From NCBI GenBank assembly GCA_003446975.1, contig DMAP01000243.1:1-14162 (forward strand): a stretch of DNA of 14,162 bases, read 5' to 3'. The position numbers and the translations under genes are program-made. A model generated the notes under the pieces. It saw nothing but the letters and a program-made list of their open reading frames with translations. It made no database searches and was not told the origin of the DNA. Below, in pieces: positions 1-6,668 of this stretch. The first letter of the stretch is position 1. Each line of letters starts with the position of its first letter. Origin of the DNA: Clostridiales bacterium (lineage in GTDB: Bacteria; Bacillota; Clostridia; Tissierellales; Dethiosulfatibacteraceae).

Positions 1-407
1 ACATTCTGCCTTTCTATGGCATTATAGTACCAAGGTCTACTTGCCGGGTCGAAGTTTTCCGGTTGGATCCAATCCAATGTATTGATTACCTTATTTTCTT
101 TATTAGCAAAAAAAAGCACGCTAAAGGCTTCTGATCTCAATAGCTTGCTTTTTAAGTAATCTGATATTTTTTCCTCATCTGCGGGAAGCCTGGTGATAAA
201 ATCCGCAGCATCCAGCATCTTACTGCTGTTCATATCAAAGTATAGACTAATCCTTTCGGACAAATCATCTGTCTTATATCTGGTTACAGTTTCTATTTCG
301 TCCCTGATTCTTTGATCTACTTTATTGTATAGGTATACGAAAACCGATGTGAGTAAAATAAATAAAGATAACGAAATGAGCAGAAATCTTTTATAAAGCG
401 TCCCCAT
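1..407 (-). CDS. Membrane sensor with extracytoplasmic Cache domain, N-terminal part only
   Basis: The reading frame opens at ATG 407 and stays open to the window edge, giving 135 codons; the C-terminus lies outside. Residues about 7-27 form one hydrophobic membrane segment, followed by a polar, helix-rich stretch. The last visible residues include DPASRPWYYNAI, the hallmark of double-Cache (dCache_1) ligand-binding domains, in which the RPWY loop borders the ligand pocket. Proteins with this start are histidine kinases, diguanylate cyclases/phosphodiesterases or methyl-accepting chemotaxis proteins. The output domain is not visible, so the class cannot be decided. The domain would sense a small molecule outside the cell. 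A run of eight T residues on the coding strand falls inside the gene (around 112-119) but the frame is intact. The RBS is weak (a GGGG run 8 bases before ATG). Seen: TM segment and Cache motif. Inferred: sensor role. Confidence 0.8.
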   Translation of the reverse strand, partial: MGTLYKRFLLISLSLFILLTSVFVYLYNKVDQRIRDEIETVTRYKTDDLSERISLYFDMNSSKMLDAADFITRLPADEEKISDYLKSKLLRSEAFSVLFFANKENKVINTLDWIQPENFDPASRPWYYNAIERQN

Positions 408-441
408 ATTGATACCCCAACAAATGTTTTACTGACTTGTA

Positions 442-453
442 ATTATAATTATA
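442..453 (-). promoter_or_regulatory. Candidate -10 boxes for the Cache sensor gene
   Basis: On the minus strand two TATAAT hexamers lie back to back (448-453 and 442-447), 35-45 bases before the sensor ATG at 407. A good -35 box is not obvious, because the upstream sequence is the T-rich arm of the transporter terminator. The position suits a promoter that separates this gene from the upstream transporter. Confidence 0.35.
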
Positions 454-464
454 CACTATTTGTG

Positions 465-497
465 AAAAAAACAACAGCTTTTGGCTGTTGTTTTTTA
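465..497 (-). terminator. Intrinsic terminator of the OFA transporter gene
   Basis: ACAACAGC (471-478) pairs with GCTGTTGT (484-491) around a 5-base loop. Flanking A and T runs (465-470 and 492-497) extend the stem. Read on the minus strand it ends in a run of seven T residues just after the transporter stop codon at 504-506. The symmetry would let it work in both directions. Confidence 0.85.
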
Positions 498-503
498 ATG
501 CTT

Positions 504-1802
504 CTATTCATTATTTGATACATAACATGCATCATCATTGGCTTTAGATGTATATCCTTGTCCAATGTCAGCAGGATGGACTTTATGCTTTTCGTCAGGA
601 GCAGAAATCTTGAGAGAAATCATGGCACCCATAAAGCTGATGGCAGCTGACGCCATGTAACTATACGTGTATACTCCTGTCACATCTCTTACTATACCGC
701 CTAATAATGGTCCTAAAACGCCACCGATTCCCCACGCCGTTATTACCATTCCATAGTTCATACCAAAATTCTTCATACCATAGTAGTTGCCTGTCATTGC
801 AGGGAACACTGTCAACATTCCTCCGAAAGTGAATCCAATTGCTGCAATACTAATCATCAGGGTCAGTGGCGTTGTGAACAATGGCTTTGCTGCGAAAAAC
901 ACAACCTGTATCATGAACATAAACAGTAATGATCTTTTTCCACCTATTTTGTCCATTATTACACCCCAGCTGATACGTCCAAAGGCATTGAAAATGGCGT
1001 ATATGATGGTTAATGTGAAAGCTGCTTGTATGCCAGCCTGTTCTAGACCAATATTAGATAACTGTCCGATAACCAAAAGACCTGCAAATGTTCCAAAGCA
1101 AAGCATTGTCCAAAGCATGAAAAACTGCTTGGTCTTGATCATTTCTCTCCAGTGGTATTCCTTTGCCGCAACCGGCTTTTTACCTGGAACATCCTTGCTA
1201 ACATAATTTGCTGGAACAGGAGCACAATAGCCTTCAGGTGGATTCTTAATAAACTGAGCTAATAGCATGATGCCGATAAAGAACCCTATTCCCAAAGCGT
1301 AGAAAGTGATACTAATACCAAAATTATCCAGCAAGTAGGTTGTTAGAGGTGCCACATATACCGGAGCCAGTCCAAATCCACTGACCACCACCCCCGAAAC
1401 AATGCCTCTTTTACTTGGATGGAACCATTTAATGGCTGCCGGTGTCGGTGCCGCATAGCCTGTCCCCATGGCCATACCAAATATAATGCCAAACCCGATT
1501 GTCAATGATAGTAATGTCAGAAAATAGCCTGCAAATATAAATCCGATTCCTGCCAATATAGCAGATGCCATGATAATCGGTCTTGGACCAAGTCTATCTT
1601 GAAGCTTGCCTCCAGGCATCATGGAGAATGCAAATACCGCACATGCCGTCATATAAGGCAGCTGCGTCTGTGTTGCTGTCCATCCGTATTGCGTGATTAG
1701 GGCCTTGGAGATAACACCCCAGGCATACAGTGTTCCCAACATGAGATTCACGCCGAGACCTGCAAATAATACAATTAATCCTCGATTCTTGGTTGCGTTC
1801 AT
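504..1802 (-). CDS. MFS transporter, OFA (oxalate/formate antiporter-like) family
   Basis: A 432-residue inner-membrane carrier with about 12 hydrophobic segments. The N-terminus GLIVLFAGLGVNLMLGTLYAW and the AAPTPAAIKWFHPSKRG stretch after the fourth helix are typical of the OFA family, which includes OxlT and many monocarboxylate carriers. The MFS motif A loop appears at residues 64-74 (GKLQDRLGPRP) and again, looser, in the second half (GVIMDKIGGKR). The substrate is probably a small organic anion such as oxalate, formate, lactate or pyruvate, but the sequence does not settle which. The start is supported by AAAGGAG seven bases before ATG. It appears to be a single-gene unit, with a strong promoter at 1983-2012, a leader of about 175 bases, and a terminator at 465-497. 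The inverted repeat and cre-like site at its promoter suggest control by substrate or carbon source. Family assignment is firm; substrate unknown. Confidence 0.85.
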   Translation of the reverse strand: MNATKNRGLIVLFAGLGVNLMLGTLYAWGVISKALITQYGWTATQTQLPYMTACAVFAFSMMPGGKLQDRLGPRPIIMASAILAGIGFIFAGYFLTLLSLTIGFGIIFGMAMGTGYAAPTPAAIKWFHPSKRGIVSGVVVSGFGLAPVYVAPLTTYLLDNFGISITFYALGIGFFIGIMLLAQFIKNPPEGYCAPVPANYVSKDVPGKKPVAAKEYHWREMIKTKQFFMLWTMLCFGTFAGLLVIGQLSNIGLEQAGIQAAFTLTIIYAIFNAFGRISWGVIMDKIGGKRSLLFMFMIQVVFFAAKPLFTTPLTLMISIAAIGFTFGGMLTVFPAMTGNYYGMKNFGMNYGMVITAWGIGGVLGPLLGGIVRDVTGVYTYSYMASAAISFMGAMISLKISAPDEKHKVHPADIGQGYTSKANDDACYVSNNE

Positions 1803-1964
1803 TTTAAAACTCCTTTAAACATAAATTAAATTGGTATAACAAAATAATGCCATCATTGATTTCGGTAGCCTTGTTGTGCCTATTCAGTTGTGTGTTTGTT
1901 TGAAGTTGCTGGACCCAAGATGAGTTTCTTGAACAGCATTTTGAATGATAAGAAAATTAAGAAG

Positions 1965-1978
1965 TGAAAACGTTACCT
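1965..1978. promoter_or_regulatory. cre-like site (possible CcpA operator) at the transporter +1 region
   Basis: The plus-strand sequence TGAAAACGTTACCT matches 12 of 14 positions of the Bacillus cre consensus TGWAANCGNTNWCA. It lies immediately downstream of the -10 box, around the expected transcription start, a position where CcpA would repress. One half site is perfect and the other degenerate. The assignment rests on consensus match and position only. Confidence 0.35.
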
Positions 1979-1982
1979 TGAT

Positions 1983-2012
1983 ATTTTACAGTAATTGACC
2001 CTTTTGTGTCAA
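1983..2012 (-). promoter_or_regulatory. Sigma-A promoter of the OFA transporter gene
   Basis: On the minus strand a perfect -35 TTGACA (2007-2012) and a -10 TAAAAT (1983-1988) are separated by 18 bases. Transcription would start near 1976, leaving a leader of about 175 bases before ATG 1802. No known riboswitch fold was recognised in that leader. Confidence 0.75.
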
Positions 2013-2014
2013 TT
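1993..2014. promoter_or_regulatory. Inverted repeat overlapping the -35 box (candidate operator)
   Basis: AATTGAC (1993-1999) and GTCAATT (2008-2014) form perfect 7-base inverted arms separated by 8 bases, roughly two DNA turns from end to end. One arm contains most of the -35 hexamer and the other lies in the spacer, so a dimeric protein bound here would block RNA polymerase. There is no T run that would make it a terminator. The binding protein is unknown. Confidence 0.5.
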
Positions 2015-2050
2015 GTTTTGTAATTAAAATGCATTGTTCATGTTTGAATG

Positions 2051-2079
2051 AAAAACCGCTGAAAACTCAGCGGTTTTTT
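2051..2079 (-). terminator. Intrinsic terminator of fbp
   Basis: CCGCTGA (2056-2062) pairs with TCAGCGG (2067-2073) around an AAAC loop, flanked by five A on one side and six T on the other. On the minus strand it follows the fbp stop codon (2081-2083) directly and ends in a T run. Its symmetry would also let it act on plus-strand transcripts. Confidence 0.9.
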
Positions 2080-2080
2080 G

Positions 2081-4030
2081 CTATATCTGCTTTATAGTTC
2101 CTTTTCTATAGGCGTCCAACAAGTTGTTCAATATTTCGATATTGGCTTTGATTTCACTTCCTACGTCTGTATCCGCCACCAGAAGTCTTCTCTCTTCCTC
2201 TTTGACATATACCTCTTTGGGAAGCATATCGGCGTTTTCTTTGATAGATGCCTCATGCGTTTCGAAAGGTTCATGGGAGACTAATATCACGCCCTGTGAA
2301 TTGAATATCAGGGTGTATCCCGCTATGCCAGTCACCGATTGGTAGGCCTTTGAGAATCCGCCGTCGATTACGAACATCTTGCCATGACCCTTGACAGGAT
2401 TCTCGCCTTTCTTGGTTTTTACAGGTACATGACCGCAGATGATTCTTCCTTTTTCAAGGCTTAATCCGAACTCATCCAGGATCTTTTCACAAGTATCAAG
2501 TTGATCTCTTATCTTGAAGTAATGGTTATATGTTTCTTTGTGGGTCTGCTTATCCGCAACAAAATACCGCTCAAAAGTGGTCATCCTATCTTTGCCAAAC
2601 AATGGCGAAAAGGAGCCGCACCAAGCATACCACGTCAGATCCTTGTCAAAGTAATTGCTTTCTTCGTGCTTATTGAAAAAGGCCTCCCTCAGCTGTGTAT
2701 CGAAATAGTCGCATAGGGATTTGCCGGAATAGTTCTTCCCAGCAATCGAAAAGCTTGAGAACTCTCCATCCTCATTGAATGGCACACAGGCATGATATAA
2801 GAGATTGCTGTTGCATATCAGATAGACGCTTCCCTTAGTATACAGAAACTCCGCGTGCTGCTGAAGTTTCTCTGAATTCCTGAAGCTGATTAAAAGATTG
2901 TTCATGACTTCTCGCTCTTCCTCTGTCAGACTGTAGGGGGCCTCTGAGTTAAGTGTTGGAAAGCAGTTGTCTTTCATCGGGTAGATCTTGCCGTCAATCA
3001 TAACCTGCGCTCTGTCCTCTGACAGCTTGTCCATAAACAATCTGTCTGCCATCCTATAATCTGGTTGTCTCTTTATGATCTGCCCTTCCAGCTTAAATTG
3101 GATGATGGCGATAGCTTTCTCCATCTTTGACATCAGTTGAATGTCTTTTTCCTTAAAATTGTGCTTGCCTTTGAGAATCGGTTGGAAAAATTCCGCTGGG
3201 TCGTCCTTGTAGACCTCATTGGCGAATTGAGACAAGGGCATGAGATTGATGCCGTAGCCATCCTGAATGGTCTCAAGATTGCCATATCTCAGTGATATCC
3301 TGACCACATTGGCTATGCAAGCCTCTGATCCCGCCGCCGCACCCATCCACAATATATCGTGATTTCCCCATTGTATATCCACATCGTGATGGGCCATCAG
3401 GTCGTCAAGAATCAGATGGGCTCCCGGTCCTCTATCAAATATATCACCGACTATATGAAGCCTGTCCACCACAAGCCTCCTGATAACATCTGAAAGGGCC
3501 ATAATAAAATCATCAGCCCTGTCTGTCCGGATAATGGTTTTTATAATCTCGCCATAATATCTTTTTTTTGATTCCAGATCTTCCTGTTCCTGCACCAGTT
3601 CCTCTATAATGTAATTAAAACTTTTAGGCAGAGCTTTCCTGACCTTGGATCTGGAGTATTTATAAGCAGCTTTCCTCAATACAAGAATTTGTTGATAGAT
3701 GGTTTCCTGATACCATTTTTCGTCTACCAGTCCTTGTTTTTTTAGGAAAATCAATTTCTCTCTAGGGTAATAAATCAATGAAGCCAGTCTTTCCTTGTCT
3801 GATGGGGTCATCTGATCGCCAAATGTCTCGTTGATTTTACGTTTTACTGTTCCTGATGCGTTTCTCACTACATGGGTGAAGGCTTCGTATTCCCCATGGA
3901 TATCTGTCAAAAAATGCTCGGTTCCTTTTGGAAGATTCAGTATTGCGCTAAGGTTGATGATTTCTTTGCTGACTTCGTCTATGTTGGGAAACTGCTTTGC
4001 CAACAGCTTGTAGTAAGGAAGAAGTTCCAT
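2081..4030 (-). CDS. fbp: Fructose-1,6-bisphosphatase, class III
   Basis: A 649-residue cytoplasmic enzyme that removes the 1-phosphate from fructose 1,6-bisphosphate to give fructose 6-phosphate, the irreversible step of gluconeogenesis. Length and sequence fit the Firmicutes-type class III enzyme (FBPase_2; Bacillus subtilis Fbp is about 670 residues), which is unrelated to the class I and II enzymes. Metallophosphatase motifs are intact and in order: DIHGE at 43-47, GDIFDRG at 195-201, GNHD at 222-225 and GHVP at 533-536, followed by a DGGFSKAYQ segment. The start is supported by AGGAGGT about six bases before ATG. It lies 79 bases downstream of the YbaK-family gene, with a possible promoter of its own in the gap, and ends at a strong terminator. 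An A8 run near 3562-3569 encodes Lys-Lys-Arg and leaves the frame intact. Identity is confident. Confidence 0.97.
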   Translation of the reverse strand: MELLPYYKLLAKQFPNIDEVSKEIINLSAILNLPKGTEHFLTDIHGEYEAFTHVVRNASGTVKRKINETFGDQMTPSDKERLASLIYYPREKLIFLKKQGLVDEKWYQETIYQQILVLRKAAYKYSRSKVRKALPKSFNYIIEELVQEQEDLESKKRYYGEIIKTIIRTDRADDFIMALSDVIRRLVVDRLHIVGDIFDRGPGAHLILDDLMAHHDVDIQWGNHDILWMGAAAGSEACIANVVRISLRYGNLETIQDGYGINLMPLSQFANEVYKDDPAEFFQPILKGKHNFKEKDIQLMSKMEKAIAIIQFKLEGQIIKRQPDYRMADRLFMDKLSEDRAQVMIDGKIYPMKDNCFPTLNSEAPYSLTEEEREVMNNLLISFRNSEKLQQHAEFLYTKGSVYLICNSNLLYHACVPFNEDGEFSSFSIAGKNYSGKSLCDYFDTQLREAFFNKHEESNYFDKDLTWYAWCGSFSPLFGKDRMTTFERYFVADKQTHKETYNHYFKIRDQLDTCEKILDEFGLSLEKGRIICGHVPVKTKKGENPVKGHGKMFVIDGGFSKAYQSVTGIAGYTLIFNSQGVILVSHEPFETHEASIKENADMLPKEVYVKEEERRLLVADTDVGSEIKANIEILNNLLDAYRKGTIKQI

Positions 4031-4062
4031 TCTGACCTCCTGGAAATCAATTATTCCCTATT

Positions 4063-4068
4063 ATTATA
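4063..4068 (-). promoter_or_regulatory. Candidate -10 box of fbp
   Basis: A perfect TATAAT lies on the minus strand 33 bases upstream of the fbp ATG, in the 79-base gap behind the YbaK-family gene. The -35 region is poor (TGTTAA or GTTAAA at 16-17 bases), so the promoter is either weak or activator-dependent. Read-through from the upstream gene is also possible, since no terminator is visible in the gap. Confidence 0.45.
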
Positions 4069-4109
4069 TACTACATGAGATTAATTTAACAGTTATTGCT
4101 ATTAACGTA

Positions 4110-4574
4110 CTATTGTTCCTTACAGACATCAACCCAAGTGGCTTTGGTTACCTCCGCCAAATAATCCACATCGATTTTGACAGCTGTATTTCCACCACCG
4201 CCTGCAGGATAGACATAATCAAATATCTTCAAAGACTCATCCAAATAGATATCTAATGGCTTGCTCAGTCCAAAGGGGCAAACGCCACCTACAGGATGGC
4301 CTGTTGCTTCTTCCACATCTTCAAGTCCAATAAACTTTGCTTTCTCCTTGAAGGTATCTTTGAATTTTCTATTATCCAGTTTTACGTCTCCCTTAGCCAG
4401 CAGCAATATATCTTGATCTTTTAGTCTGATCGCCATGGTTTTGGCTATTCGGGCTGGCTCAACGCCAAGTGCCTGGGCTGCCAACTCGACTGTCGCAGTA
4501 GAAGTTTCCATCTCAATAACCTTCAATGGCAAGTTTTCATCAATGAAGTGCTTTTTTACCGTTTCTATGCTCAT
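4110..4574 (-). CDS. YbaK/EbsC-family aminoacyl-tRNA deacylase-like protein
   Basis: A 154-residue cytoplasmic protein of the INS/YbaK editing superfamily. These proteins hydrolyse wrongly charged tRNA, for example Cys-tRNA(Pro) or Ala-tRNA(Pro), after synthetase release. The conserved lysine sits at K45 in RIAKTM, the second lysine-rich motif is at 60-72 (AKGDVKLDNRKFK), and the GHPVGGVCPFG loop spans 92-102, ahead of a glycine-rich AGGGG turn at 124-128. The length is normal for a free-standing deacylase. The C99 loop and overall pattern resemble the YwhH-like branch common in Firmicutes more than classical YbaK, so the tRNA substrate is not settled. The RBS is AGGAGGT five bases before ATG. 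It has its own promoter (4601-4629), divergent from the 49-aa gene at 4747. Family firm, specificity inferred. Confidence 0.88.
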   Translation of the reverse strand: MSIETVKKHFIDENLPLKVIEMETSTATVELAAQALGVEPARIAKTMAIRLKDQDILLLAKGDVKLDNRKFKDTFKEKAKFIGLEDVEEATGHPVGGVCPFGLSKPLDIYLDESLKIFDYVYPAGGGGNTAVKIDVDYLAEVTKATWVDVCKEQ

Positions 4575-4600
4575 GCTCTACCTCCTGAAATCATAGGTGT

Positions 4601-4629
4601 ATCTTAATATATTTTTAAAAATATTTCAA
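4601..4629 (-). promoter_or_regulatory. Promoter of the YbaK-family gene, with palindromic spacer
   Basis: On the minus strand TTGAAA (4624-4629) and TAAGAT (4601-4606) are separated by exactly 17 bases. The spacer is almost wholly a perfect 16-base palindrome, ATATTTTTAAAAATAT (4609-4624). It may be an operator or simply AT-rich spacer. Confidence 0.6.
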
Positions 4630-4672
4630 GGGTTTGAAATCGATGCCTAGTTCTATTGATAATATATTTTAT

Positions 4673-4701
4673 TTGACTTTAATTATCATTTAATGTATAA
4701 T
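4673..4701 (+). promoter_or_regulatory. Sigma-A-like promoter of the 49-aa gene
   Basis: TTGACT (4673-4678) and TATAAT (4696-4701) are separated by 17 bases, and the -10 is preceded by TG. Transcription would start near 4708, about 40 bases before the ATG. No clear sigma-E, -F, -G or -K motif was seen, although the protein may be a spore component. Confidence 0.75.
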
Positions 4702-4746
4702 TAATTAATATAATTTAATAACAAAGTTGTTAAGGATGTGAAACAA

Positions 4747-4896
4747 ATGAAAACAATTCGTAACAAATTAGTGGGAGCTAATCCTCCTGAAGCTTGGGCA
4801 ATTGCTTCATCATATGACCAGAACACTTGCGTTTCAAAGCCTTCAGAGGAATCAGTAATCGATTCAAAACTATGGGTTGATGAAAATCAAAAATGA
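4747..4896 (+). CDS. 49-aa acidic small protein, possible DUF3787 / spore-surface family
   Basis: A short frame, ATG 4747 to TGA 4894-4896. It is supported by a promoter at 4673-4701, the near-consensus RBS AAGGATGTGA five bases before ATG, and a terminator directly after the stop. The protein starts MKTIRNKLVGANPPEAWAIA, has a single cysteine (C28) and ends SKLWVDENQK. It has no signal peptide or membrane segment. From memory, the ending of the form WVDENQK recalls the DUF3787 (CDIF630_02480-type) small spore-surface proteins of Clostridia, which are about 50 residues long; this could not be checked here. An in-frame GTG three codons upstream is less likely because it would lie inside the RBS. 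The next gene, a lipoprotein, has its own promoter. That this is a real gene is well supported; the family is a tentative call. Confidence 0.75.
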   Translation: MKTIRNKLVGANPPEAWAIASSYDQNTCVSKPSEESVIDSKLWVDENQK

Positions 4897-4904
4897 ATAA
4901 TTCC

Positions 4905-4934
4905 AAGTGACCTCCATTTCGGGGGTCACTTTTA
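4905..4934 (+). terminator. Intrinsic terminator of the 49-aa gene
   Basis: An 11-base stem (4905-4915 with 4921-4931, one G-T wobble) closes a five-base loop nine bases after the stop codon. It is followed by TTTATGTTTATTATTTTTAT, an interrupted T-rich tail. The stem is strong and GC-rich in its upper half. Confidence 0.75.
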
Positions 4935-4955
4935 TGTTTATTATTTTTATATTAA

Positions 4956-4964
4956 TGGTATAAT
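4956..4964 (+). promoter_or_regulatory. Extended -10 promoter of the lipoprotein gene
   Basis: TGGTATAAT is a perfect extended -10 element (TGnTATAAT). The -35 region is weak (TGTTTA around 4935-4940), as is usual for extended -10 promoters. Transcription would start near 4971, giving a leader of only about 20 bases before ATG 4993. Confidence 0.6.
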
Positions 4965-4992
4965 AAGTATTATCGTTGAAAAGAGGACTGTG

Positions 4993-5751
4993 ATGAAGCT
5001 AAAACAAGCAATTCTATTTTTCCTAATAATCGCTGTATTTGCGTTGAACGGTTGCGTTGCCAACACAGAGGAAAATATCAGTCAGCTCAGAAAAGAGCTC
5101 AATGCTGAAAGAAATAAAACTCAAACCCTTGAATCAAAACTGATGGAGTACAGCGAAACAATCAATGACCTAAGACTTGAAGTCAAGGACAAGGAAAAGA
5201 TAATCAGCGATTTTGAAGAAAGCCTGCTGATAACCGGACCTGTTCAGGGCAATTCTCTTCTTACGGAAGCGCTAAACGTCATAGAAATCATGGCCAACTA
5301 TGATATTGCAACTCTTAATGCTTTTGTAAGTCCTGTCAGAGGCGTGAGATTCTCTCCTTATGCCTATGTGAATGAGAACGATGATATTCTTTTTTTCCCT
5401 GGAACCGGACTAATAAATCTCTTCAATGATCCTACTGAACATATTTGGGGTAGCTACGATGGCAGCGGCGAACCAATAGAACTCACTTTTTCCGACTATT
5501 ACATGCGGTTTGTCTATGACCAAGATTTTGCCAACCCTCATATGATTGGCATCAATCAAGCCATCGGCACAGGAAATACCTTAAACAATCTAACGGATGT
5601 ATATCCAAATGACGCTTTTGTAGAGTTTCATTTCACAGGATTCGACCCTCAATATGAAGGGATTGATTGGAGAAGTCTGACCCTGGTCTTTAATAATGAC
5701 AATGGTACTTGGTATCTTGTTGGGATTGTCCATAGTGAATGGACCATTTAA
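4993..5751 (+). CDS. Coiled-coil lipoprotein of unknown function
   Basis: A 252-residue exported lipoprotein. Residues 1-21 are a lipoprotein signal peptide: basic N-terminus, hydrophobic core and lipobox LNGC with C21 as the lipidated residue, anchoring it to the outer face of the membrane. Residues about 28-75 form a charged coiled coil with hydrophobic residues at heptad spacing. A globular C-terminal domain, about 85-252, has striking conserved-looking segments: GVRFSPYAYV, WGSYDGSGEPI, FVYDQDF, FHFTGFDPQYEGIDWRSL and a terminal WYLVGIVHSEWTI. From memory this pattern recurs in uncharacterised Firmicutes lipoproteins, but no function is known to me. A GTG at 4990 is directly before ATG 4993; GAGGA lies five bases before the ATG and only two before the GTG, so the ATG was chosen. 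It is transcribed alone and faces the convergent QueG-like gene across a shared terminator. Function not assigned. Confidence 0.85.
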   Translation: MKLKQAILFFLIIAVFALNGCVANTEENISQLRKELNAERNKTQTLESKLMEYSETINDLRLEVKDKEKIISDFEESLLITGPVQGNSLLTEALNVIEIMANYDIATLNAFVSPVRGVRFSPYAYVNENDDILFFPGTGLINLFNDPTEHIWGSYDGSGEPIELTFSDYYMRFVYDQDFANPHMIGINQAIGTGNTLNNLTDVYPNDAFVEFHFTGFDPQYEGIDWRSLTLVFNNDNGTWYLVGIVHSEWTI

Positions 5752-5770
5752 TTATTGGTAACTGATAAAC

Positions 5771-5802
5771 AAAAGGGTAGAGATTATTGTTCTCCACCCT
5801 TT
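5771..5802. terminator. Shared bidirectional terminator between convergent genes
   Basis: AAAGGGTAGAG (5772-5782) pairs with CTCCACCCTTT (5792-5802) with one A-C mismatch around a nine-base loop. It lies between the lipoprotein stop (5751) and the QueG-like gene, and overlaps the last codons and stop of the latter (5784-5786). The T-rich tail is better on the minus strand (TTTTGTTTA) than on the plus strand. Confidence 0.65.
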
Positions 5803-6659
5803 CTTATATTATTGTAGATGATATTGCACTGCTCTTTCACACGATTTGCTCGGGCATAGTTTTTGCCAACCCACTCGGCAAGGGGCGGCATCAGATCATT
5901 TAATGTCAATCCTCCCTCCTCCATGTAACGGTTGATACCAAAAACTTCCTGATCATAATCCGGCATTCTGTCAATCTGGGATTTCTTGCTATTCTTAAGA
6001 CAGACTTTCTGGCATAAATCGCATCCAACCAGCCTGTCAGTCATTAAAGATTTATATATTTCAGGGACTTCTATACCGGTAAGCATGTAATGTCTCAGGC
6101 ACTGATTTCTGTCTAGTTTGTAGGGCTTGTTTAGCGCTTGTGTTGGGCATGCGTCAATACATAGTTGGCAGCTGCCGCAGTCTGTCATTACCAAATTCAA
6201 TCCGTCCCATTCGATTTCTTCGTAGATGCCGAGAGCAATCATGATAAATCTGCTTCCAAACAGTTCGTTGTGGATAATGCTGTTCTTGCCGTAGAATCCT
6301 ATTCCGGAAAGATTGGCCAAAGATTTGAGATGGGTATCCTTGAGGATTTTTATCCTGCCTGTCACAGCCAATTCTTGCAACAAGGGATTGTAATGTTTGT
6401 AATATTTATTGGCAAAATAATAGTAGGGTGAAATGCTCATGCAGCCATCCGGCAATATAGGATAATCCAAATTGTAATGGAAGGCGATGATGGACACACC
6501 GGTCATCTCATGGTCAAATTCTTCAAAATACAGATGCTGAGAGATTGGATTATCCTTATTGATTTCTTTCCAATGTCTTATGTCCTCTATTTTGATGCTT
6601 TTTATCAGGTTTGGTGCTGTTTCGTCTGCTATTTTTTTTATATCCGGCAGTATCGACAT
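5784..6659 (-). CDS. QueG-like epoxyqueuosine reductase family protein, short form
   Basis: A 291-residue cytoplasmic iron-sulfur protein related to QueG, the cobalamin-dependent enzyme that reduces epoxyqueuosine to queuosine in tRNA. The N-terminal cobalamin-binding half includes D108 in ILKDTHLKSLA and the GIGFYGKN segment, matching the catalytic region of QueG. The ferredoxin-like part carries a CxxCxxCxxxCP motif at C161, C164, C167 and C171, C187, and a second set at C213, C216 and C220, enough for two 4Fe-4S clusters. True QueG proteins run to about 370-390 residues and end in HEAT-like repeats that help hold tRNA. Here the protein stops just after the equivalent of the pre-HEAT region (ARANRVKEQ), so tRNA binding may differ or the substrate may be another one. 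Its RBS, TAGGAGC, overlaps the stop codon of the ABC-F gene nine bases upstream, showing translational coupling. Family confident; exact reaction uncertain. Confidence 0.8.
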   Translation of the reverse strand: MSILPDIKKIADETAPNLIKSIKIEDIRHWKEINKDNPISQHLYFEEFDHEMTGVSIIAFHYNLDYPILPDGCMSISPYYYFANKYYKHYNPLLQELAVTGRIKILKDTHLKSLANLSGIGFYGKNSIIHNELFGSRFIMIALGIYEEIEWDGLNLVMTDCGSCQLCIDACPTQALNKPYKLDRNQCLRHYMLTGIEVPEIYKSLMTDRLVGCDLCQKVCLKNSKKSQIDRMPDYDQEVFGINRYMEEGGLTLNDLMPPLAEWVGKNYARANRVKEQCNIIYNNIRKGGEQ

Positions 6660-6668
6660 CTTATGCTC

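Noticed and set aside
787..1206. 139-codon plus-strand open frame inside the transporter gene
   Set aside because: It is antisense to a well-conserved transporter, lacks an RBS and resembles no family; a shadow frame.
1803..1960. Riboswitch in the long leader of the OFA transporter
   Set aside because: Only a weak five-base hairpin (CAAGA/TCTTG) was seen; no known riboswitch core and no terminator/antiterminator pair could be drawn.
3562..3569. T8 tract in fbp (A8 on the coding strand), and a similar tract near 112-119 in the sensor gene, as phase-variation sites
   Set aside because: Both frames are intact, fbp is a housekeeping enzyme, and such runs are common in AT-rich genomes; nothing else suggests switching.
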